NCBI GenBank assembly: GCA_030062745.1
Contig: CP099840.1
Location: forward strand, 11,856,437-11,920,436
Source of the DNA: Capitulum mitella
Lineage: Eukaryota; Arthropoda; Thecostraca; Pollicipedomorpha; Pollicipedidae
DNA: 64,000 bases
Reading direction: 5' to 3'
In this document: positions 1 to 12,778 of the stretch, one piece after another
Layout: each line of letters starts with the position of its first letter
Numbering within the stretch: the first letter of the stretch is position 1
Program-made: the position numbers and the translations under genes
Notes under the pieces: model-generated
Seen by the model: only the letters and a program-made list of their open reading frames with translations
The model's database searches: none
Told to the model about the DNA's origin: nothing

Positions 1-318
1 CGCCAGCATCAGCGCCATAACGCCGGCGCCGCCCCACATGCCGAACGTCAGCATGGCAGCGCCGGCGGCCACCAAGCCGAGCCCGAGTGTGCGCCGCGAC
101 CCCAGCCGCTCGCTGGCCGGCGCCAGCGCCATCTGCGCCAGCGCGTACGGCGCCAGCAGCGCGGCATCCAGCCAGCCGAGCGTGGCCTCGTCCAGGCCGC
201 CGCGGTCGCGCAGGTCCACCTTGATCACGCCCAGCGGCTTGCGCAGGAAGTAGGTGAGCGCGTAGCCGACCCAGAGCAGGGCGAACGTGATGAGTTGGCG
301 CGTCTGTAGCGGCGTCAT
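1..318 (-). CDS. SLC37-like major facilitator transporter, N-terminal part (runs off the left edge)
   Basis: The minus strand is open from an ATG at 318 to the window edge, 106 codons. It begins MTPLQTRQLITFALLWVGYA and continues with YFLRKPLGVIKVDL, a hydrophobic first membrane helix followed by the RKP...K signature seen at this place in SLC37/GlpT organophosphate antiporters. A second helix (about residues 50-65), a short charged loop (ERLGSRRTLG, like the family's conserved loop between helices 2 and 3) and a third helix follow. Family members exchange sugar phosphates for inorganic phosphate across internal or plasma membranes. The start has a good context (GCCGCCATGA). The ATG lies only 9 bases after the stop of the upstream sorting nexin and in the same frame, so the two may share an mRNA. 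The exact SLC37 member cannot be decided from this fragment. Confidence 0.7.
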   Translation of the reverse strand, partial: MTPLQTRQLITFALLWVGYALTYFLRKPLGVIKVDLRDRGGLDEATLGWLDAALLAPYALAQMALAPASERLGSRRTLGLGLVAAGAAMLTFGMWGGAGVMALMLA

Positions 319-327
319 GGCGGCCGG

Positions 328-1209
328 CTAGCAGCCGTACAGGCCCGACAGCACGCCCTTCACCAGGATCTCCGGCGAGTCCGGGTCGGAGCTGCTACCC
401 TCCAGGAAGAGGTTCGGTTGGAAGGTCAGCAGCGGCTGGTGCGTCACCTTCTGGCAGCCGACCTCAATCAGGCTGAAACCAAAGCGGCGGCGTCGCTACT
501 GGGCCGGGGATTCTGAGTTCACTTCACTGCGCCAGTCGGGTAGTGGGTTACGGGCCAACTCTGCCATAAAATGGCAGCTCTTAAATAACGACTTATGAAA
601 GTTAGGACATAGAACAGCTTTCAGCTCTATAAACAAAACCTATGCACACTCAGTAAGCATCGAAGCTTACCCCATGTCACTCACATCTTTTCCTCCACTA
701 CAATACCGTGTTGTTACAGATACACACAGGTTAGCAGGTATCATGTGCAGACCTTTGAAACGCCCACAGAGCATCTGCCGGGCCGAAGTTTTCCCGCACT
801 GAGTGGCTACCTGTAGACACGTCGGACCAGGCTCTCACCTGGGCTGCACCTGCTGATGTTGGACCAGTCACCTGACCTGCACCTGCACGCACCAGGCCGA
901 ACCTCTCACCTGGACTGTACCTGCTCACGCGTCGGACCGGGCCTCTCACCTGGGCTGCACCTGCTCACGTCGGGCCGGGCCTCTCACCTGGGCTGCACCT
1001 GCTCACGTCGGACTGGGCCTCTCACCTGGGCTGCACCTGCTCGCGTCGGGCCGGGCCTCTCACCTGGGCTGCACCTCCACACCGAGGAACTCGAGCAGCG
1101 GCCGGGGTGGGGGATCGATCAGCAGCAGCGTCTGCAGGTAGGTTTCCAGCGCCGAGCGGCGCAGCTCCAGCACCTTCACCGTGTTGTGGATCACACGCTT
1201 CGGCGGAAA
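328..1209 (-). CDS. SNX24: SNX22/SNX24-like PX-domain sorting nexin, last two exons
   Basis: Two minus-strand exons, 1209-1064 and 472-328, join in phase (2 nt + 1 nt) and end at TAG 330-328. The first begins FPPKRVIHNTVKVLELRRSA and ends in LLEFLGVEVQP, the second half of a PX domain (the helix with the PPK loop, RR..LE.YLQ and a final FL...). The second reads LIEVGCQKVTHQPLLTF and ends VKGVLSGLYGC. It matches the short tail of SNX22/SNX24 with its HQPVL.F and NVV..GVL.G motifs. These small sorting nexins bind phosphoinositides on endosomal membranes. The N-terminal PX exon with the YSEF motif should lie upstream (above 1209), but I could not find it in the AT-rich sequence there. The donor of the 1064 exon is copied in a 38-bp tandem array. 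Whether it is SNX22 or SNX24 is not resolved. Confidence 0.72.
833..1064. repeat. 38-bp minisatellite copying the SNX exon donor site
   Basis: The sequence CTCACCTGGGCTGCACCTG recurs with its exon/intron point at 839, 872, 910, 950, 988, 1026 and 1064, mostly 38 bp apart. On the minus strand each unit reads GCAGCCCAG/GTGAGAGGC, a strong 5' splice site. The copy at 1064 is the real donor of the sorting nexin exon. The others lie in the intron just downstream. Confidence 0.85.
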
Positions 1210-1289
1210 CTCGGGTGTCTGGTGTGTCTTCCGTAGCTGCGGTCACCATACGAACTGACGTTAGGAAACGCCGTCTTCACCTCCATGGC

Positions 1290-4200
1290 GGCGCGGGCGG
1301 TAAGCTTGGATGTACTTCCATAGTGGCAGGCTGATACCATTCATCTGATGCACATGCAAACTGAGGTATAAATGGCTGGTCTGTGGATGGCCATGACCAG
1401 GACTGTCTGTCCATATGACTGTCAGCCAGCTGTCAAATGGTGATGACTTAGATGCTGGCATAGGCGCCCGAGGCCTGTACCAAACAATACATGTACATCA
1501 AGCCATTACTTTAAAGCATGTCATCACAGAAGAGTGGCCTGTTGTCATGATGCATACTGCCAAATATTATCTCCTTCACAAAAAATTGGGTGTAGACTTC
1601 AGGGTAGTTTCAACAGGGCATCTGATGGAACATGCAAATGAATACAAGCATATCTGACTGAGTTTACATGAGTTATACTTATGACAACAGACATGTTAAA
1701 TGCAGAGCTACAATCCTGAGTAGTCAGTCCTCACTTGTTTATGCAGGCAGTGGAAGCTTCTGTACCTTTTCTCTATTCTATGACACCTACCATTGTTAAT
1801 AACCTCAATCACATACACATAGTACAGCTTCTCATTTGGTTCATCCACAGGCTTATAACTTGAAATGAAAACCCGAATCATTTTCATTCACAGCATAATT
1901 CACTCCCCTGCAAACTTGGCATCTTGTCAGTCCTGAAAATCAAAGTCACAAAAAACAAATCAATGGAACTATGGTGCACAGGATATTGTTCTGCTGTTCA
2001 CAGGAGTTAGAAAAGTCAACAAATCTACAGACCAATCCACGAGCAATGATACATGATACAATGCCTTTACAAGAGATGGTTCCAAGTTCATCAGATTTTA
2101 CAGACACAACTGTTAAGTGTCAGAACCAAATTAGACTATTGAAAAGTAAATTCATCAATATAAAAAACATCAATAATAATGTTTTCAGCATGTACCTATT
2201 TATGGGTCTGAGGCTATCCGTTACCTATGGGGCTGTCCTGAAGCAAAGTAAAAAAGGAAAAATCTCAGCCAAGATGACCTTATACCTGCAAAAGGCCAAC
2301 ATTCACTCAAGATATAGCATATAGGACTGAGCTGACTACTGGCTGATGAAAAGGTATTAGAAAGAAAAAAACCCTCAGAATGAGCCTGAGAAGATACTCA
2401 GTCTTCCAAGCATTAAGATATTCAAACATCTGAGTCTTTCAGTATGAATCTTACAAAAATGCATCTCCGTACAGAACTCATATACTATAAATTACTGCAA
2501 ATGGGTCCTCAAAGCCAAAACAACTCTTCTGATTAGAAACTCCATTACTCCTCCATTCCCATACCCATTTTTGCTTGGAAAATGGCTCACTGCTCCATGA
2601 ACTGATTTTAGCTGACTTCAGCTAAAAACTAGAACCTTTTTGCATGAAAAGAACCATTTTTATGTGCTGCTCTGGCCCTCCCCCCACACACAAAATATGT
2701 GTTATATTCTACCAAAGCCACAGCTTACTGAAGTCACAAGTACAACTTTCTTACTTTTGAGAGCACAGACAGCAAAAAGATAGCAGTTACATAGCAATAT
2801 AAAATTCACACATTTCTTAAAAAATTGGGAATCTGTGATCTGTCCTATCAATGATCAGAGACTCATTTAAGGTCCACAAAGATGAGATGAGCAACCAAAG
2901 CAGTGCATGAGGTAAAGACCCCTTGCCTTTCTGAACGAGGTTACAACTGCTTGTTCTGCAGCCTCTCCACTACATGAGACACATAGGTGCAGCTTCATCT
3001 ACCACAAAACACTATCATCTGAAGTTCTTTAAGACTTGCACTCTCTCCAGGGCAAAACAAAATGCCTTTCCAATACAAGACAAAGATGACTGGAATGCCC
3101 TCTGACATGATGTTCTCCACTTTGCTACATCAGTTCAAGAACTTTCTAGATGCACAGTGGACAGACATCTGCCATGTCATCCCAAACCAATCCTAATACA
3201 TGCCAACTGTCATAAGTTTCATAAGAATGGAACACAGGCCTAGAGACCTAAATCTCAAATGCTGTTAGATAAGTGAGGAGGCAATGAGCCTGTATATGAA
3301 CAGGTACGTGACATTCCATTAGAAATCATCAGGGTAACATACATTTTTGCAGGCCAATTTCACCGAAACTGACCATTATGCTCTGACCTCACCTCCTACC
3401 GGTGTCTTCCTCTTAGAGCAGCCTGGTGTATTCGGGTAGCAGTGTATTTTATCCCTTGGACCGGCATTCGAGCTTTATCTAGTTCAGTACTCTCTAACAT
3501 TCAAGAAATGCACCAAATTATTCTCGCCCGAAATAAACACCTACCGACAAAGCTTAACACCTGTACAATTCACACTCAATATTTCTCGCCCACGGCAAGC
3601 GCATGATATGCTTTTTTTCCATCGAACTTGCCTCGACAATCATTCATAAGGTCCAGTTTCTTAGAAAGCCTACGCAATCCCAAGATTTAGAATGACGTCA
3701 AAATTACGTCATATATAAATACTTTTTGAGAACCAAATAATAAACAAAAAATAGTTTTGACGTAAGATATTAATATTTTTCTAAGTTCTCTGAATACCGT
3801 AAGTTTTACGTCAAAACTGCCCAAAACTGTGAAGTGCTTATTTTGTTCCAATTTCAAAATGCTCCGAATGTCCGCAACATGCGGTGGGCGCGACAGGGAG
3901 TGGAGGTGCGTGGATAGTATGATGGATAGATAGTATATCCCTTTGGTAGTGGCATAGTTTGCAATGCGTTTTTCAGATGAACGTGTAGCCCTTTCCTTTT
4001 ACCTGTAGCAGGTTGGTCAATGCGTTTCGATTGGTGGCAACTGAACGTTAGTGAACGCGGCGAGTTTGTGTACTTCGTTTGCGAACGGCCAGCTGGAAAT
4101 ACTTTAAACACTGGGGGCTGAAAATAAGGATAGCTCTGACTTTCTGTCGGTGTACCTGGAATCATGGGCCCATGTTGCCATTTTGAGGTGCAAAATTCCC

Positions 4201-4638
4201 AGTCCACCATTTTGTGTCCATTGTTTGATGACAAAGTCAAAGCAGTTTTACCATGAAGGGGGAATTTGTGAAACAGGTAGTCATGAGCCAGGAACAGTTT
4301 CTGCACCTATGTGTGGTAATGACCACCTCCCATCCCAGGGCCTCCTTTAAGGCACTGTGGCTAGGTATCTAATTCTGCCAAAAATGCACCAACTTTTTGC
4401 CACCAACTAACAGTGAGCTGATACACACTTCCATTTGTATGTCCTTTTGCACATTCAAAATGGTGTATTTGCCACTGGGGTAATATTTCAGTTGCCTTTC
4501 AGAGACCATCAATTCATCACACCCAGTATTTCCCTTCTTCCACCAATACCCCACAAAAAAATGAAAACAGGTGACGAATGCATTAGCATTCTCATGCCTC
4601 TTATGTATCTTAGGGTTCAGGGCATCAGTTTGTTTAAA
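1290..4638. other. AT-rich spacer or SNX intron, no gene seen
   Basis: About 3.3 kb with low GC and stops in all frames. The missing first PX exon of the sorting nexin may be here, but no YSEF-like segment was found on the minus strand. The DNA becomes slightly more GC-rich near 3850-4150. No RNA gene or mobile element was recognised. Confidence 0.4.
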
Positions 4639-5070
4639 TGATCGGGGGCCGAGCCAAGGGCACAACAACCTAACCTCTCCACAAATGGGGGTTTCTCATT
4701 GGATTTAGCCCACTTTAGTTTGACCAACAGAAATTCATAAATTCTTTGGTTACTATTTATTGAATAAAAACTATATTGATCTGCATTTATATAGGTATAT
4801 ATAGATAAAAGACAAAAACATAGATCACATTGGACTTTATTCTTTACTTTCCACCTATCTCTTCTCTATTGCAGCCATCCTTTTTGTTATTATTACTCAT
4901 TTGTCCTTAAAATAAACAGAAAATATTGGGTGGGCCCAAATCAACATTGGGTGACCCTGTCATTTGTCCTTAAAATGGGCAGAAAACATTGGGTGGGCCC
5001 AAATCAACATTGGGTGGGCCAGGGCCCTCCCAAAAGGATACAAATGAACACCCCTGCTAGGATTGTTCTC
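4639..5070. repeat. Dispersed repeat family, copy A
   Basis: The segment starts ATGATCGGGGGCCGAGCC, continues with ACAACCTAACCT and GGGTTTCTCA, and ends with a doubled block ending in AACATTGGGTGGGC. The same order of blocks returns at about 60030-60330 and, more weakly, at about 48405-48640. The TAGGTATATATAGATA stretch inside corresponds to the long (TA)n of the 60-kb copy. No coding capacity was seen, so it is a non-autonomous dispersed element of unknown class. Confidence 0.6.
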
Positions 5071-5959
5071 AAATGCTGTTTTGGACTTTTCAAAAGTGTG
5101 TTTGCATGACTTTGTTGATTCATTGAAAAGATGGCTTGTGCAAATTTCCACTCATTTTGATCAGCATTTAGGTTGTTGCTTGGATGTCACCAGAGGTTGA
5201 ATGTTTTTTGCTGGGCATTGATGTCCTCAGTGCTGCCTTTGGGCAGCTGGCTGCCAGCACAAGATATGGAGTCACAAGTCAGCATGTGTCAGGTTTTGGA
5301 GTTGCACATGGCAAGGACTGGGCTAGCACTCAAGGAATGGGATCTGGACTATTTTGTGGACTTTCTCTCATTTTAGGAGCATAGTTCCTGAATTCTGAGA
5401 CTAGTAAACTGCAAGCCTAGCCATGAAACAGTGAATATTGCACTCCTTGGGTGTAAGTGTGGTATGTGCCAAGTAATATGCCTAAAACCCAACAACATGG
5501 ATCCCAACAGTTTCATACAAGTTGACCTGTGTCTGCCTGCTTAGTGCTAGTGGCCTGCTGTAGGCATGGACAGCAATGGAGACTGCAGTTCCCAGCAAAT
5601 GACATTCAGCCTCCATGTGACAGTGATAAGTGCTGATCAAAATGGTCAAAATTTTGCACTAGGCATTCTTTCAATGAGCCCAGTAAAAAAATGGAAAAGC
5701 ACTTTTGAAAAAATTGGAACAGCATTTGAGGATCACCCTAGTGTATGCATTGCTCACTAGGCAATAGACATGCCTCTGGAAAAGACAGCAGTGGTTTGCA
5801 CCTGTGTGCTAAACAGCACATAATTAATGCTTATTCTCATTGAGTGTTGCTTAAGACCCACATAACATGGTCCCAGTCATCCAATACATTTTGTGAATGA
5901 ACTTCAGCTACAGCTGTGTGTACATAAGAATGCATAGTATGAGGTTCCTTGGCACACCT

Positions 5960-8110
5960 TTTTTAAATGCGGCGACTGCCGGGCATGGATCCCAGTGAAG
6001 GGTTCCCACCCCATTTACAGCCACCGTTAGGTGGCTGTTCAGAGTTTCATTTGGCATTAAGAGCTTGTGCCCTGTCCACAAAATATTGCACTGAGAAAAC
6101 GCCCTGTAGCCATACTGCGAGGTGAAAGGGACATGAACACTCCTGGCAATTGGGTCGCCACTGCATGGCTGTTACAGAACAGTGAATGGTATGTTCCTTG
6201 CCCTGCATACTGTCTTGTTCGCATGTTCTTGTTCAGCCACGAATTCAACACGTCAGCGATGAAGCTGTCAAGCATTTCTGGGAACAGATCCACCACAAGT
6301 CCTTGTTATGATGTGACGAATTCCGCTGCATCGCCAGCCAGGGGCATTATATCTGCTGTTGTCTTGCAGATGGCATCTTCTTCGACATCCAGTCGGTCAG
6401 ATAGGAACTGGTTGGGCGCATACACTATTTTCCCACGAAGATCTTTATTCCGTTATGTAGTGGCCTGGCTTTTCGGCACAGATCTGGACGCCGGTCGCGA
6501 TCTGTCTGATGTCTCTGGTGTTTGGCATCTGATGTCTCTGGTGTTTGGCATGGCTGGGACATCACCTGGTCCTGTCGGCCACCCAAGCGCGGCCGAGTGT
6601 CTTGTCGCTCCATCATCTTCAGGTGTCCCAGGGCCGAGTGTCGTTCTTGGCGGGAAGTAGCAGGTCACTGTGTTGGAACTCTTCCTGCAGTCTGGTGGAG
6701 ATGCCGATGATGTCAGCCATCATTGCCAGTGATGGCCTCAGCGCGGCTCCCCGCTGCCCACTTGCAAAGAATGCCAGTCGCCTCTGCCTTCTGCTTTTTG
6801 CTGTTGGGACATTTTATTATGTCCTCCCACACTTCCGTACACAGGTTGGTTGACTGGAACTGGTTTATCAAACTACCAAGATGTTCCGCAAACAGGGCCT
6901 CGAAGCACGGCGGAAACTGAAGGATCCCGGGACGTTTGCTTCGCCAAGATCCCACAAGATCCTATCGCCAGTGGGGTGTTTCTGATACGCTGGCCTCAAC
7001 GACTGTCGTCGCCAAATCAGACCGGTGACATACACTCCAGCTTGTGAGAATGTCCCTCCCTGAATGCTGAGACAGCTTCTTCCACAGGCCAGCGTGGCGG
7101 TCTGCATTAGCGGAAACGCTATCGGCAGTCAGCCCCACCGGCTTCTTCTGCAGCTTCTCTGCATCTCTGGTGCATCTCTGCATCACCGCTGCTAACAGAC
7201 ATTCAATTCTGTTAGCAGCGCTTCCAGCAGGCCACCAGTTCCGCTCTCCTTGTTTCCACAACGCCAACGAAGGCCGACTCCTCCGATCCATCGACGTGAA
7301 CCGTGCGCACGGCGATGAACTTGTGCAGCTGCGATTTTACCGCACTGTTGTCCATTTGCGCTGCAACAACGGTGGAGTTTCGAATCCAGTTACACAGTCG
7401 CACTGCCTCTTGGTCAACGATCACACCCAACATCTCCCTGTACACCATGGGATGTCCGTGCCCTTGTTCAGCGGAAAGGTTCGGGTGGGGCAAGCAACCA
7501 CTCCCATTCACAGTCCTTTCGTCTAGAGATCGCCCGGTCGCTGTGAATTGCGGCAAGAGACCGAGACGGTCAGGAGCAGGCTGATGCTGTTTCCAGCAGC
7601 GTTGTTGACGTTTAAGTACCCCTACCCATGGGTGACAATTGTCCGATGTCGCCCATTTATCAGTCACCTTCTCCAACTTCGTGCGTCTTGGTCGTTAAGT
7701 GCCGGACCACGCGCGGAAGACTGTCCGGCCTTGACACTCTGACCCGCTTCCCTCGGCGATCTGTACCCTGCCCGTGACCGACGGCTGCGGTGCAGTCTCG
7801 ATCTGACGGCGGCGGGGTGTGCTTTACACGAACGGTCGCTGTCTTTCCTTGGCGACTGTTTCGCCGCTGGATTTCAGGCCTGGTTCGTGGCGTTTTAGCC
7901 AGTCTACTGCTAGCGTCCAACCTTTGCAATATCCCCTTTCCTCCGTTGCAGGTCTCTTCATGACGTCTCTCGAAGAATGTGGACCTGGATCATCTGAGAA
8001 GCCTTCATCGCCGCTGTTCTCACAGCTGTGATCTGCAGTGTTCTGATCCCTCTTTTGGGCCTCTTCATCCACAGAAGTCGGCGCACAGTCATCACACCGA
8101 AGGAAATCAT
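5960..8110 (-). mobile_element. Decayed transposon-like region, class unknown
   Basis: Between about 6.0 and 8.1 kb the minus strand carries a run of medium ORF pieces in different frames (6057-6296, 6713-6955, 6962-7291, 7212-7676, 7824-8072) with higher GC than the flanks. The pieces include MVDLFPEMLDSFIADVLNSW and EALFAEHLGSLINQF, which look like genuine former coding sequence. The broken frames and lack of recognisable splice sites suggest a dead mobile element rather than a host gene. I recognise no catalytic motif and found no terminal repeats, so the limits are approximate. Confidence 0.35.
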
Positions 8111-9224
8111 CTGTAAAAAGAACAGAAAACGTGCGTACTCAGTTAAGATACGGTGTCAGGATAAAAAGGAGTGCACACGGGTAGAATCAATCAGTCAATA
8201 CTCTTACACTCAGCACAACCCCTGTATACCACCTCTTACACTAAACACGCATGGTGCCCAAGGAAACCAGTCAGCAACCTGCCGCTCAGCAACCGTTGCG
8301 ACACGGCCAAGTTACGACCGTGCGATTTAAAAAAAAAAATTGATCCGAACCTTTCTGAAGTGAACGACGTTGGGATTGGGTTCGTACTAAGCAGAGCTTG
8401 TGCAGACCACCTGGACCCCGCCGACCAAGTGAACCCAAATATGGAGTAGTTTCGCCCCAGGCAGCGGACCGGATAATGCTGAAGCATCTCTTACGTGCCG
8501 TCAAAGCCACGCCAGGGCCATGAGACGTGACACGGTCAAAGACACGACACCCAGATGCCATGGGAAGATCGCACGTATGCTCATCGGGACCCGCGAGCCA
8601 CTAAACACGTATTCAGACAGCGATGACTGGCTTTCGACACATTGTGAATCGAACTACCCACCGTGCTCTGAGTTCATTTTCTTGTTTTTGAAGTGATCCC
8701 GTGTTGTTTGGTGCCTCTTCATTGTGTCTTGTTTCCCTCCGGCGCATGTCTCTTGACTGACGTGCACTAGCGCGCGCGAACCGCCCGAGGCGATTTTGTT
8801 TGTCAGCCGATCACGTAATAAGAGCTGACAGGCGTCAGGATTGCTCGCCTCGCTTGCGGCGCGGCCGACCAGCTGCCACGATCACCTTTGAGACGACTGT
8901 GAAACGGGCTGGTGCTGTGGCAGTGCATTTCAGTCGCGTCACGTCAAATGGTGATTCATTAATGCTGTCCCGTGACACTACGGGACAGAAATTATGACTC
9001 TCATACGCTGATGTTCCAAAGTTACCCATCGTACCCTGCCAAAGAATGAAATGGGATCGTCAAGCCCGATTTCCCAAGGTGTCCATACTTAGGTCATTAG
9101 TTGTCCGTCGACGCTGACTAGGTGTCCAAATGGACACGTATTAGTACGTTAAAATCGGCTATGTTCCATCCTTCCAGATGCCCAGACTTCCTGGGCAGGT
9201 GCATTTCATCCTCGCTGTCGCCAA
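8111..9224. other. Spacer with no supported gene
   Basis: Mixed-composition sequence with only short ORFs in all frames. No splice-consistent exon, RNA gene or repeat array was seen. Confidence 0.35.
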
Positions 9225-9806
9225 ATGTCAAGTCTTGTAGTGCAGGTGGGATTTAAATGCAGGGTCTATTACAGTTGCTGCGCTATCCTACCGATCATTG
9301 CCACCAGTCATTGCCGTTGCTCAGTGATGGCTCCACTAAATTCCACAAGTGAAACAAAACCTCCATTGACTGACAGCGTGGTTTTAGCTGCTGGAGAAAA
9401 ACTTACATCAAATTCAAACGAACAAAATTGTTCACTGAAAAGCCATGGGCTCAGCACCTACACAGTGACACTGGATTCATCCTCACTGGACAAGGAGTGG
9501 CTGCCACCACCCTGTGAGGTGTTGGTCAGACCGTCGACTCATGTTAGTAACGAAGAACTTGCAACAGCTGAACTTGTGTCCTTTCTACATGTTACTCCCC
9601 TCCCCAAAAATACTACCCTGTCATGTCAGGTTACCAAGTTACGTCATTTTCAAGTCTTGCAAGCCAGTGTTCTAGATCTAAGCTACATTTTCTCACCCCC
9701 AACTGGGTCTGGCGAGGGTGTAGTGTTAACTTGCCACCGGCCCGCGCCTCGCGCCAGTCGGCGACGCCAGACCTCCCAGCTTCCCGTTCATGACTCGGTC
9801 CACTGA
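9225..9806 (+). CDS. Unrecognised open reading frame, doubtful
   Basis: An open frame of 193 codons. From the internal methionine at MAPLNSTSETKPPLTDSVVL the composition is rich in Ser, Thr, Leu and Pro, with no membrane helix, signal peptide or known motif. It is longer than expected by chance in this AT-balanced region, but no splice partners were found and no family comes to mind. It could be a single exon, a transposon remnant or chance. Confidence 0.2.
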   Translation: MSSLVVQVGFKCRVYYSCCAILPIIATSHCRCSVMAPLNSTSETKPPLTDSVVLAAGEKLTSNSNEQNCSLKSHGLSTYTVTLDSSSLDKEWLPPPCEVLVRPSTHVSNEELATAELVSFLHVTPLPKNTTLSCQVTKLRHFQVLQASVLDLSYIFSPPTGSGEGVVLTCHRPAPRASRRRQTSQLPVHDSVH

Positions 9807-10639
9807 GCGAGGTCTCCTCTCAACAAACACAGCAAGGCCGCCTGCCTTGCCACTGCACTGCATGCCACACGGTCGTGACGAGCAACCCGGTTGGGTGATT
9901 ACCGTTCACCGTAGAGCAGACTCGGCAGATTGCACGAAGGAGGGAAATTCTCACAGCTAATCTTCACAGTGTGTGTTACCAAACAACGAATTACATCAAA
10001 TTGACTCCGAACAAACACGAGTGATTTACAATGTAACACACCCAAACTATGTGTGCAATATTGGGAAAATCCCCACCCCCTAAATGCCATGACACTCCTT
10101 AGCTCAGTACGGCAAGGACCTACCGGAAGGAAGCCAGGGTGCGGACTGCCCCCATGGCCGGGTTACTACCGAGGACGCCGCCTGGCGGCCGCAACGCCGG
10201 GACGCAGCCCTTGCCGCCTCCTGGCGGCCGCACAGGCCACGGCTTTCAGTCCTTCTTAACGGCGGCTCCCCGGCGGTCCGGGCTGGACGGAGCCGCTCAG
10301 GGCACCGTGACTTATTTAGCCCTACAAGGGTTGACACCGGTTGCAGTTCATAGTTGACTCTTGGACCTTTTGCTTGCTTGTGTTTTGCTTTTTCAGCATG
10401 TAGGATGCTCTGATCCACCTGGGTACTGCTCACTTCCCTCCCATTAATTACAAGTGATACGGGCAGTCACAACACGAAATGATGGCTGCATCAGAAAGTG
10501 GCTGTGAAATTGCTGCAAAAAGAAAAATCGGAATGGAAAAGGCGGCCACGGCCGTCCATCATATCTGACCTTCATTGAACTCAGTGTAATGCAGCCACGA
10601 GAACAGGTCCAGTGTATGGCATATTCATTTTCACCTGAA

Positions 10640-10756
10640 GAAATAGTAAGCTTTGTCATTTTATGGAAATGATCAAGTGCAGTTTTGCTGATACCATATA
10701 TTGACAACGAAATGGGCACGAGGCGGCCATAGCAGACTGCGCGTGACCAGTTTATG
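10640..10756. repeat. Dispersed repeat, first copy
   Basis: The block ending CATAGCAGACTGCGCGTGACC recurs at about 11830-11942 as CGTAGCAGACTGCGTGACC, both preceded by CATATATTG or CACATATTG, GCGAAACGG-like and CACGA-like blocks in the same order. The two copies are diverged by roughly a fifth. No coding function was seen. Confidence 0.5.
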
Positions 10757-11829
10757 GAAATGATCAAGTCTATCATATTGTTTCCTGCAATCGAACCTTT
10801 GCCTAACCAGCCAGCTGAAACTTAAGCAGATCAACAGGACTCAGGGAGCGTGTGTGAGCTCCAAGGTTTCAATGCCTCTGAGATAACCTTCAGAAAGCCT
10901 CTCCATAAACCTAACATAACAAGCATGTTCTCGTCATCAAGCATGCCGGCTCGTTAATGTCATTATTTTCCAGGACACTGCCTTGCGTTCCAACCCAAAA
11001 ATCCAGATAACGGACGCATGTCACGGAATGTGGTTTGCGACCCATGCCTGTGAGCTGGCCATCCACTGACCACAAGGCGAGACTGGTCACTGCCTTTGAG
11101 AAGAAAATTTCAGTTTTTGTGTCTCCTGTTTGTATATTGAATATTATGCCACAAATGCTGACACAGACAGATCCAAGCAATGCAGTGCTCTTCCTTCTGA
11201 AATGATGTTGCTGAATGTCGAAGTGATGGGAGACCAGAACTGAGCCCGCAGACGCCACACATCAGAGTACCGGACAGTCGTCTGGAGTGCTGCGCATCAG
11301 CTCTGCCGTGGTACCTTGTGCCTGATGACCTGCCCTCCCCTCCACCAAACAAACACAGGCACATCTGCCAGCCCAGCCGAACGACGAGTGTGCCACGCTA
11401 TCACACATATCTGTCTCCGACATTCTGTTCCCTAGCATTATCACATGTCCGTCTCGGACCCTGAACATTTGTTTTTGCTAACATTGCTTTGCGAAATTCT
11501 TAACGTTATCGCACATACCAATCTTGACACCCTGTAATGCTCACATCGTCAGGAATTTTCCTTCACATAGAAAGCAAAGGTATGTTGTTTTTTTAGTAAT
11601 TTTATGCCGGTTTGCAGAAAGGTCTCAACGTTTGCCATACGTGTTCATGAAAGCATTTAAACACCACTTCAACAAGTTTTTGTCACGTGCGAGGTCAACA
11701 GGGATCATAGCAGTTCATAGGAAATTGAAATAGCACTACAAAAATGTTATTTAAACAGGGTTTGGCCAATGCCTGCTTCAGCTAGTTAAAACCATGTTCG
11801 TGATATTAACATGTGTAAACGGGCTGTAA

Positions 11830-11942
11830 TGGGCAATAGCTCCTTATACGTTTTTCTGAATTTCCAAGCCAGTACAGTTGGGCTCATACCACATATTGGC
11901 AGCGAAACGGACACGACTCGGCCGTAGCAGACTGCGTGACCA
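11830..11942. repeat. Dispersed repeat, second copy
   Basis: Second, same-orientation copy of the repeat at 10640-10756, sharing the blocks ATACCACATATTGGCAGCG and GTAGCAGACTGCGTGACCAG. The surrounding 10.8-12.7 kb holds no supported gene. Confidence 0.5.
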
Positions 11943-12778
11943 GCGTGGCGGGCGTTCAGCGGGTCAAATGTTTCTGCGGTAATCGGCAGTATCGGCCGAT
12001 CCACTCGACCTTCAGAGACGGGAGCCATAGTGCTGTCAATGTGCCGCCTAACCTGCACACAGGAGCTCCGGCACCGAAGTGCTGTTGCACGAGTGGAGGT
12101 GGCGAAATGCTCCCCAGCCTTTCCGGATAGCTGGAGAACAAAGCGGCGCGGAGCACTACTTTCTGTACGCTTGTAAATGAGCATATATGAGCATCACAAA
12201 GCACATTGTTTGGAAAATTAATATCGATGATGGGGCAAAATTATACGAATGATCAAGTGATAAACAAGTATATGGCGTTTGCAGTCCTGCCACTTTGCAA
12301 TCATATGGCGCCACCAGATTTATTCGGGAAGGTAGACTGTGAACCTTGGTCTGTTGTTTCACGTGGAAATTGTTATAATACTGCAATGTTGAGGTCACTT
12401 CGAGTCAGCCAGTCATCGCAAATGATAACGTAGTCATTTCTAAGTCACAAAATTCGGTTCTTCGCGACAATACTCCAGATTACTATGCTGGAGGCAGATG
12501 CGTCAGATTGACTTATTTGGTGCTTGCGACCGCATGCGACGTAGCCCTTTTGACCCAGAGCCTTGAAACTGGCACACTAGAGTTGTTTATGGCCTCCATA
12601 TTCCCCAAATTTGCTATGCTACTACTAGCCATTGCGATTGTCAATACCACATGGGCGAATCCCTTCCACTCAGCTACGTTTAATTTTCAGAGGCTCTTGA
12701 GCGAGTGTGTTCAGATGCATATCAGGGAATGGTTCAGCCCTTGGTGAACCAGCTCTCACTCTCTACAGGTTTTCTGCC

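Noticed and set aside
1022-1249. MEVKTAF... start at about 1286 as the sorting nexin start
   Set aside because: The ATG at about 1286 reads in a frame that does not join the PX exon (FPPKRV), and the first half of the PX domain would be missing.
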